Shown one piece after another: positions 13,829 through 18,843 of a stretch of 18,843 bases of DNA. A program made the position numbers and the translations under genes. Each line of letters begins with the position of its first letter. Position 1 is the first letter of the stretch. This DNA is from CAZAGT01 sp964484515 (GTDB taxonomy: Bacteria; Desulfobacterota; DSM-4660; Desulfatiglandales; HGW-15). The DNA lies in assembly GCA_964484515.1 (NCBI GenBank), contig CAZAGT010000060.1, forward strand, positions 1 to 18,843. Reading direction: 5' to 3'. The notes beneath the pieces were generated by a model. The model had not been told where the DNA came from, did no database searches, and was given only the letters and a program-made list of their open reading frames with translations.

Positions 13829-15340
13829 CTATCTCACCTTGGTGCCCTTCATCAAAAACAAGAGCGGAATAATCGCGAAAAGGAGGATTGAGATGAGCCG
13901 AAAATCATCCAAGAATGCCAGGGTTGATGCATGTCGCTGGATTTCGCCATAGAGAAAGGCGAGGGCCTGTCTCCCCGCCGTGACCGGGTCGGATCCGGCA
14001 ACGCGCAGCGCTGCCGTTACCGCGTCCAACCATTGCCGAACATCGGCGTCCCAGAGGGTGACGTGGGCGACGAGGTAGTTCTGGTGAGTCTGGGTGCCTC
14101 TGCTCAGCATGGTTGTAACCAGGGCGATTCCGAGACTTCCCCCCAGGATGCGAGCCAAATTGAAGAGCCCTGAGGCCTGTCCCATTCTCTCCCTGGGCAC
14201 CGCAGCAAGCGAGACCGTGTTGGCGGAGACCCAGATCCATGAAAATCCCATACCGAGCAGAAGCCGTGGTATCGTCACCTGCCAGAATGATGCTGCCGTA
14301 TTGAGGTTCGACGCATATTGCATACCCCATCCACTCACCAAGGCCCCGATACCGATAAGGAAACGCGCATCGATATAGGAGAGGAGTTTCCCGGCCATCG
14401 GCATGGTCACCACCGAGGCGATGGCCCCGGAAGCGATGACCAAGCCGGCCTGATAGTTGGTATACCCCATAATGGTCTGTGCGAAGAGGGCGATCAAGAC
14501 GATCGAGCCGTAAAAACCGAAACTGAGGATGGAAATCTGAATGGTGCCGAGAGCGAAGGTTCGGTTCTTGAGGACTCGCAGATCGACGATCGGATCTTTT
14601 GTCGATAGCTCCCTCCAGATGAAGGCTGCGAAGATGGGAACAAGGATAACGGTGAGGGTCACAATCAGGTTTGAGGCAAACCAGTCCAGCCGTTGCCCTC
14701 TGCCAAGGATGACCTGGAGGGAGCCGACCCAGATGATGAGGAAAAAGAATCCCCACCCGTCGATCTTATGGCCTTCTTTGCGGAGATACGGCGGATCGGC
14801 TAAAAAGAGGGAGGCCAGAATGATCACGATGACGGCGATGGGGACATTCAGATAGAATACCCAGCGCCAGCTGAAGTGGTCGGAGATTTGGCCGCCCACG
14901 GTAGGGCCCAGGATAGATCCGGCCATGAGACCGCAGGACCAGAAGGTAACGGCGATTCCCCGTTGGGCCGGCGGGAAGGTCTCCATGACGATCGCTTGTC
15001 CGGTCGCGGTAAGGGCTCCGCCACCGATGCCCTGAAACACCCGGAGCAGGATGATCAGGGCAAGGGTAGGCGCAATGCCGGCCAGCGCCGAGCACAGCGC
15101 AAAGAGGAAGGTACAGAATATGAAGAAACGTTTTCTCCCGAAGAAGGTGGCCAGCCATCCGGTCAGAGGCAGGATGATCGCGTTGGCAACGAGGTACGCC
15201 GTCAGAACCCAGGCGACCTCGTCTACGCCCGCTGCCAGGCTGCCGCGCATAGGGGCCAGGGTGATGTTGATCACGCTGTTATCGAGGATCTCCATGCCCG
15301 ACGCGAGCGCAGCCATAACGGCAATGAGCCACTTATTCAC
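13829..15340 (-). CDS. DHA2-family (EmrB/QacA-type) drug:proton antiporter
   Basis: A 503-residue permease with about 14 predicted membrane segments, as expected for DHA2 transporters. Family motifs are seen: MEILDNSVINITLAPM in segment 1, WVLTAYLVANAIILPLTGWLATFFGRKR (motif A region), RVFQGIGGGAL (motif B region) and GSILGPTVGGQISDHFSWRWVFYLNVP (motif C region). It exports hydrophobic or toxic compounds using the proton gradient; specificity cannot be read. The start is GTG at 15340, with GAGGG about 8 bp upstream. EmrB normally works with an EmrA adaptor and TolC, but neither is adjacent; the upstream gene is a YtfJ-type periplasmic protein 115 bp away on the same strand. Confidence 0.93.
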   Translation of the reverse strand: MNKWLIAVMAALASGMEILDNSVINITLAPMRGSLAAGVDEVAWVLTAYLVANAIILPLTGWLATFFGRKRFFIFCTFLFALCSALAGIAPTLALIILLRVFQGIGGGALTATGQAIVMETFPPAQRGIAVTFWSCGLMAGSILGPTVGGQISDHFSWRWVFYLNVPIAVIVIILASLFLADPPYLRKEGHKIDGWGFFFLIIWVGSLQVILGRGQRLDWFASNLIVTLTVILVPIFAAFIWRELSTKDPIVDLRVLKNRTFALGTIQISILSFGFYGSIVLIALFAQTIMGYTNYQAGLVIASGAIASVVTMPMAGKLLSYIDARFLIGIGALVSGWGMQYASNLNTAASFWQVTIPRLLLGMGFSWIWVSANTVSLAAVPRERMGQASGLFNLARILGGSLGIALVTTMLSRGTQTHQNYLVAHVTLWDADVRQWLDAVTAALRVAGSDPVTAGRQALAFLYGEIQRHASTLAFLDDFRLISILLFAIIPLLFLMKGTKVR

Positions 15341-15455
15341 TCCGAACCCTCACTCTGTTTTAGATCGGAAAACTTGGCTCTCAGGGTCTGGTCAGAGGCG
15401 GTTCTCTGCCCGATTGTCTTGTGATGAGGAGTATTGGCGGGATGGCGTGGGCGCG

Positions 15456-15986
15456 TCACTCTTTATCAAGGTGTTCCCGAATGATGCTTAGGAGTTCTGC
15501 GATGTCTTCAGCATTCAATTTGCCCTCCTTGCGGTAGAGGAGTCTCCCCTGTTTGTCGAATGCGAGCACATCGCTATTGTCATCCGCGATCCCCCACCTC
15601 TCAACGAGCACTTTCTTGTAGTCACGCACATAGAGCGTGGTGGGATAACGCTCTTGTTTCTTCTTTAGGGCCGAGGAGATCGCGAAGTTGGGGAGCCAGG
15701 TGGCCGCCATATTGATGATGGCGATCGATTGGAACCGGTCTCTTGGGAATTCTTCTTTTTTCAGGGCTTCACTGGCATCGTTATTAAGATCCTTGAAATC
15801 AGGATCCACATAGAAGAGGACGTGTACCTTGCCCTTCATCTCCGTGCTACGCCAAGGGGATCCATCGAGCCGTCCGCCCCGTTTGTCTTCCAACACCACC
15901 GTCGCCGGGTTCTTGCCGATTTCGATTTCGGCCCAAGCGTCAGATGCCCATAGCAGGCAGAGTGCCGCAAAGATGTACCTCATCAC
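15456..15986 (-). CDS. YtfJ-family periplasmic protein
   Basis: A 176-residue protein with a signal peptide (MMRYIFAALCLLWASDAWA, cleavage likely after residue 19). The mature part follows the E. coli YtfJ pattern: MKGKVHVLFYVD, FPRDRFQSIAIINM, SSALKKKQERYP, WGIADDNSDVLAFDKQGRLLYRKEGKL, a thioredoxin-like fold without a CxxC redox pair. Function of the family is not established. The ATG has an excellent AGGAGG site 6 bp upstream. It is followed by the efflux permease (115 bp) and preceded by a repeat-rich gap. Transcription with the permease is possible but not shown. Confidence 0.85.
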   Translation of the reverse strand: MMRYIFAALCLLWASDAWAEIEIGKNPATVVLEDKRGGRLDGSPWRSTEMKGKVHVLFYVDPDFKDLNNDASEALKKEEFPRDRFQSIAIINMAATWLPNFAISSALKKKQERYPTTLYVRDYKKVLVERWGIADDNSDVLAFDKQGRLLYRKEGKLNAEDIAELLSIIREHLDKE

Positions 15987-16059
15987 AAACCTCCTTCATC
16001 AAAAAGAATAGTCGGCAGGAGCGACAGAGGAAAAGCTTCGGGGAACTGGCCTCTTCAGA

Positions 16060-16218
16060 GGCTGCCGAAAAATGTCCAGATGCAAGGCCTCCGAAATCCT
16101 AGGAATGAGGCGTACATTGAAGTACGCCGCAATGACGAAGGATGAGGGTAACGCAGCCCATCGGCTTCGCTCAGGGCCGTGAGCCTGTCGAACGGCAGAT
16201 GGAGGTTTTACGGCAGTC
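16060..16218. repeat. Composite inverted-repeat element (MITE/REP-like)
   Basis: The outer arms GGCTGCCGAAAAATGTCCA (16060-16078) and the reverse complement of 16200-16218 (GACTGCCGTAAAACCTCCA) match at 15 of 19. Near the middle is a perfect hairpin GGCGTAC-ATTGAA-GTACGCC (16109-16128). The element resembles dispersed non-coding repeats I associate with deltaproteobacterial genomes, which cannot be verified here. It lies between ytfJ-like and the GGDEF gene, both on the minus strand; flanking parts of the gap (15987-16059, 16219-16271) hold only the ytfJ ribosome site. Confidence 0.6.
16158..16196. repeat. Second short repeat inserted in the composite element
   Basis: The segment GGCTTCGCTCAGGGCCGTGA followed by GCCTGTCGAACGG, on the other strand beginning CCGTTCGACAGGCTCACGG, is a common intergenic repeat form (CCTGTCGAACGG core). 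It interrupts the right half of the larger element, so it seems to be a nested insertion. Confidence 0.45.
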
Positions 16219-16271
16219 TCCTGGGTAGACTCTAAAGGGCGAGGGACTATTGTGTCAAGGGATTCCCAGGC

Positions 16272-18407
16272 TTACGCTTGAACTCCGCTCACTCGGCGGA
16301 CATCGGCTGCTTGATCTTGAAGGGCCAGGGCTCGATTCAACTCATCATCCGTGAGGAGCCCCTTTTCCATAAGGATCTCTCCCAGCCTCATGTTTTTCCG
16401 GTCCAGGGCCCAATCGATCTCCTCATGTCTTGCGTAGCCGAGAGTCTTGAGGATTTCCCCAAGCCTGCGACGAGAACTCCCCTGATGGGTTAAAGCACGA
16501 TCTAATTGTCGATCCGTCAAATGGCCGGCCTGGATCAATACTTCACCTATTCTGAGCCTTTGCTGGGATAGGGCCTCATCGAGGTTTGCTTCAGAGATAC
16601 GTCCCCCGGCAACCAAGAGCTTACCGAGTTTAGGTCGATATTGCTTCACCGTTTGTGAATATTCAACGACCCTGTTTCTACCCATCTCTTTGGCCTGATA
16701 CAGGGCCTGGTCCGCCAAATTCAGGAGTTCGGTAGGAGATTGGTCCGCGGCGCCGTCGTAGGAGGCGATACCCACGCTCACGGTCACTCTGAACCTTGCC
16801 TGTTCAAAAAGGAAATCATGCCGAGCCATGGTTTCCCTAAATCTTGCGCACACGATATGCGCCTTTTCGGGCCCTGTATTGGGCAGGATAGCAGCGAGTT
16901 CCTCACCTCCGTAACGGCAAACAAGGTCACTTTCACGGACGCTTTTCTTCAACATCACGCCGACCTCGGATAGGACCATATCGCCGGCCAGATGACCGAA
17001 CGTGTCGTTTACCCCTTTAAACCGATCCAGATCGAACATGCAGAGGACCAAGTCGGTCTTATAACGCCTGGCACGGGACACCTCTCGGGCAAGGGCTTCC
17101 CTGAAATAGCGATGGTTATACAGTCCGGTGAGTTCATCCTTCGTGGACATCTCAACGAGTTTCTCCTGCGCTACCCGCAATTCCCGCTTGAAGCGCGCCT
17201 TTTCAAGCGTATTGGCTATCGTTCGCGAGATGGATTCATCGGTGATTCGATCTTTTGTGAGGTAGTCGAAGGCGCCCATTTGAATGATCGTGGCGGCCGT
17301 CATTTCATCTCCATGCCCGGTAACGACCACGACAGGAGTATCGAGACCCTCTGAGCTCAGTCTTTGCAGAAAATCGACGCCGTTTCCATCAGGAAGAAGG
17401 TATTCCAGCAAAATGATATCGAATTGCCTTTGGGCCAAGAGATGGAAGGATTCCTCGATGCTCTTGGCTCGACTGACCTGGATTTGGGTGTGATCTTCGA
17501 GAATTCTCCTCAACGCCTGAAAATCATCATCGGAGTGTTCCAGGACAAGGACCCTTATCTTTTGGTCAAAGTTGATGATGGGAGATTTGTTGAGATAGGG
17601 CTTTGTGTCATAGTACCTGATTCCTTGGATCTTTTGGACGATTTCGGATATCCGTTCGCCGGCCTCTTCTATTTCAGCTACGTGATGTTGCACCTTTTGG
17701 GGATTCTCTTTGTGCAACCGCATCAACTCGATGTTGCCCAGGAGGACGGTCAGCGGTTGGTTGAGCTCGTGAGAGGTCGCTCCGGCCATTTGGAGTAACA
17801 CTTTTAGCCTTTCTTCCTCGATGAGAGATCTCTGGTGGTCGAGGATCTTCTGATTGGCTTCCTCCAAATCCTTAACAGTTCGGCTGAGCTTGCGGTTTGC
17901 TATCTCCAGTGCCTCTTCCGCATGCTTTCGTTTGGAGATGTCCCGGACGATGCCGGTGTAGAACATCTCGCCTCCACTCCCCCAGACGGAGAGGGAAAGC
18001 TCGAGAGGGAATTCACTCCCGTCCTTTCGCATTCCGGTCAGTTCCAATGTCTCGCCGATCACCCTGGATTTGCCGGTCCGACCGAACCGATCAAGGCCCT
18101 TTTGATGTGCCTTTTCGTAGCGCCCCGGCATTAGGAAGGTCAGGGGCCGATGCTTCACTTCGGCTTCCGGATAGCCGAACATCTCTTGGGCGGCGTCGTT
18201 CCAAAAGATGATTTCTCCCTTGCGGTTGGAGGTGATGATCGCATCGTTGGCGGATTGTGCCACCGATTTAAACCGGGTCTCCGAGTCGCGCAGGGCCCTC
18301 TCCGCCTCAAGGCACCTCGCCTCGGATTCTTTCAGCTCTGAGACCCTTCGGCGGAGGGACTCCAGCTCTCTCAGAAGTTCGTCATTCTGACGGGATTGCG
18401 CTTTCAT
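16272..18407 (-). CDS. PAS-DHp-REC-GGDEF diguanylate cyclase with C-terminal MshEN/GspE-N-like repeats
   Basis: A 711-residue cytoplasmic signalling protein with no membrane segment. Order: coiled coil (1-42); PAS (about 43-160, ending GIVRDISKRK); coiled coil (165-200); HisKA-type dimerisation helices with H213 in ATSHELNQPLTVLLGN (about 200-265) but no HATPase domain; receiver (283-403) whose phospho-acceptor Asp is Glu (E335, ILLEYLLPDG) and whose acidic pair reads E290-H291, while T363 and K385 remain; GGDEF (420-585) with FDLDRFKGVND, signature GGEEL (500-504) and inhibitory RESD (491-494) exactly five residues before it. Residues 592-697 hold four ~24-residue repeats of the LGExLxxxGxxxxxxLxxALxxQ type; repeats 2 and 3 are separated by a five-residue spacer as in MshEN. 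It probably makes c-di-GMP and may sense it through its tail. An AGGAG site precedes the ATG; a sigma54-like promoter is upstream. Confidence 0.92.
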   Translation of the reverse strand: MKAQSRQNDELLRELESLRRRVSELKESEARCLEAERALRDSETRFKSVAQSANDAIITSNRKGEIIFWNDAAQEMFGYPEAEVKHRPLTFLMPGRYEKAHQKGLDRFGRTGKSRVIGETLELTGMRKDGSEFPLELSLSVWGSGGEMFYTGIVRDISKRKHAEEALEIANRKLSRTVKDLEEANQKILDHQRSLIEEERLKVLLQMAGATSHELNQPLTVLLGNIELMRLHKENPQKVQHHVAEIEEAGERISEIVQKIQGIRYYDTKPYLNKSPIINFDQKIRVLVLEHSDDDFQALRRILEDHTQIQVSRAKSIEESFHLLAQRQFDIILLEYLLPDGNGVDFLQRLSSEGLDTPVVVVTGHGDEMTAATIIQMGAFDYLTKDRITDESISRTIANTLEKARFKRELRVAQEKLVEMSTKDELTGLYNHRYFREALAREVSRARRYKTDLVLCMFDLDRFKGVNDTFGHLAGDMVLSEVGVMLKKSVRESDLVCRYGGEELAAILPNTGPEKAHIVCARFRETMARHDFLFEQARFRVTVSVGIASYDGAADQSPTELLNLADQALYQAKEMGRNRVVEYSQTVKQYRPKLGKLLVAGGRISEANLDEALSQQRLRIGEVLIQAGHLTDRQLDRALTHQGSSRRRLGEILKTLGYARHEEIDWALDRKNMRLGEILMEKGLLTDDELNRALALQDQAADVRRVSGVQA

Positions 18408-18484
18408 AACCTAGGACTCCTATCCACCCGGTGCGCGTCACAAGACGGCTCGACCTAAATGATGCGGTTCCCCCTTGGAATTTG

Positions 18485-18501
18485 AGCAGGATTTGTGCCA
18501 A
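18485..18501 (-). promoter_or_regulatory. Candidate sigma54 (-24/-12) promoter for the GGDEF gene
   Basis: On the minus strand TTGGCACAAATCCTGCT has TGGCAC at -24 and TGC at -12, with the diagnostic GG-N10-GC spacing. The only departures from the core YTGGCAC...TTGCW are G to A after TGGCAC and the first T of TTGC replaced by C. The predicted start is about 18474, giving a ~67-nt leader to the ATG at 18407. If real, transcription needs an enhancer-binding protein; none is encoded in the window. Confidence 0.55.
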
Positions 18502-18511
18502 GCTCGATCAG

Positions 18512-18595
18512 CTATTCATTTTGCTGTAATTGCAGGTACTTGATGATCGAATCGAGGTCCAGGCTCATCCGCGTCTCGATATATCCGATCCTCAT
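18512..18595 (-). other. 27-codon open frame upstream of the GGDEF gene, possibly a gene tail
   Basis: The frame MRIGYIETRMSLDLDSIIKY and seven more residues ends at 18512. It is amphipathic and protein-like but has no ribosome site, and an in-frame stop lies five codons upstream of its ATG. It could be a degenerate tail of a lost gene or chance. The rest of the stretch 18596-18843 shows no gene that I can support. Confidence 0.25.
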
Positions 18596-18740
18596 GTCGC
18601 CATTGTGTCAAATTCTTGGTCCTTGGCGCGTCGTTCTTTGTCCCCTTGGTGAAAGCGTTTCTTTGCTTGGCACCTCACAAGAATCTGTGGGTCAATAGAT
18701 CGATATCGAGAGCACAATACTTTGAAGTTATATCCGTTTT

Positions 18741-18771
18741 CGATCGAAATCCGGACCTTCGGATTTCAATC
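18741..18771. repeat. Long inverted repeat near the window end
   Basis: GAAATCCG (18746-18753), loop GACCTT, CGGATTTC (18760-18767), extended by CGAT/ATCG with one mismatch to 18741-18771. It lies about 270-300 bp upstream of the predicted GGDEF transcription start. It may be an operator, an enhancer site or a terminator-like structure for something beyond the window; there is no U-run. Confidence 0.4.
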
Positions 18772-18843
18772 GGATGGCCGTGGAGTCTGGTGGGAGGCCC
18801 GCGATATCTTTTCTTCGATTCCGGGGCTCCCGGGCTGGTCTTT

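Noticed and set aside
13905..14756. Minus-strand frame of 283 codons inside the efflux permease
   Set aside because: It is a shifted-frame shadow of the DHA2 transporter, which has all its motifs and membrane segments in the other frame.
1..18843. CRISPR arrays, integrases, transposase genes, toxin-antitoxin pairs
   Set aside because: No regularly spaced direct repeats, recombinase motifs or recognisable toxin/antitoxin pairs were seen on either strand.

Overview
The window reads as chromosomal DNA of a Gram-negative bacterium, most likely a deltaproteobacterium in the broad sense (Desulfobacterota) or a related lineage such as NC10/Methylomirabilota. This placement is inferred from the gene order def-fmt-DUF116-rsmB-rpe, an orphan 23S-IVP-type four-helix-bundle gene, a DnaJ/thiouridylase pair, a B12-type radical SAM protein and a large PAS/REC/GGDEF regulator. 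No rRNA or other species marker is present, so the lineage stays open.

Layout. (1) 1-4115: a partial membrane/coiled-coil protein (+) faces a minus-strand group: DnaJ-like co-chaperone followed directly by a PP-loop thiouridylase with an NFACT-R-like tail, and upstream an HD-domain phosphohydrolase overlapping a TonB-type protein. (2) 4116-9184, plus strand: a translation/housekeeping operon with peptide deformylase, Met-tRNA formyltransferase, DUF116 membrane cysteine protein, 16S rRNA m5C methyltransferase RsmB and ribulose-phosphate 3-epimerase. A good sigma70-type promoter with a 12-bp palindrome at the predicted start site lies before def. A ~213-bp inverted-repeat (MITE-like) element sits between def and fmt. 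(3) 9185-10244: two tRNA-Ser genes (UGA and GCU anticodons) bracket a four-helix-bundle (IVP-like) gene that is itself flanked by inverted repeats. Beyond the second tRNA is a 48-codon remnant of a short-chain dehydrogenase. (4) 10245-13828, minus strand: radical SAM/B12-binding enzyme with a near-consensus promoter, a small uncharacterised protein, a single-domain response regulator and an excisionase-type HTH protein, separated by long non-coding stretches. (5) 13829-15986: DHA2-type drug efflux permease downstream of a YtfJ-family periplasmic protein. (6) 15987-18843: a nested repeat element and a 711-residue PAS-DHp-REC-GGDEF protein ending in four GspE-N/MshEN-like repeats, preceded by a -24/-12 (sigma54) promoter match.

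Working together: def/fmt/rsmB serve N-terminal formyl-methionine chemistry and ribosome modification, and the thiouridylase-like protein and tRNAs extend the translation theme. The most interesting item is the last gene. It joins a diguanylate cyclase (GGEEL with a retained RxxD inhibitory site) to a likely c-di-GMP-binding MshEN-type tail. It also carries a receiver whose phospho-acceptor Asp is replaced by Glu, and a histidine-kinase dimerisation helix without an ATPase domain. No complete, clearly new multi-gene system is visible. Several small mobile or repeat structures are worth checking.
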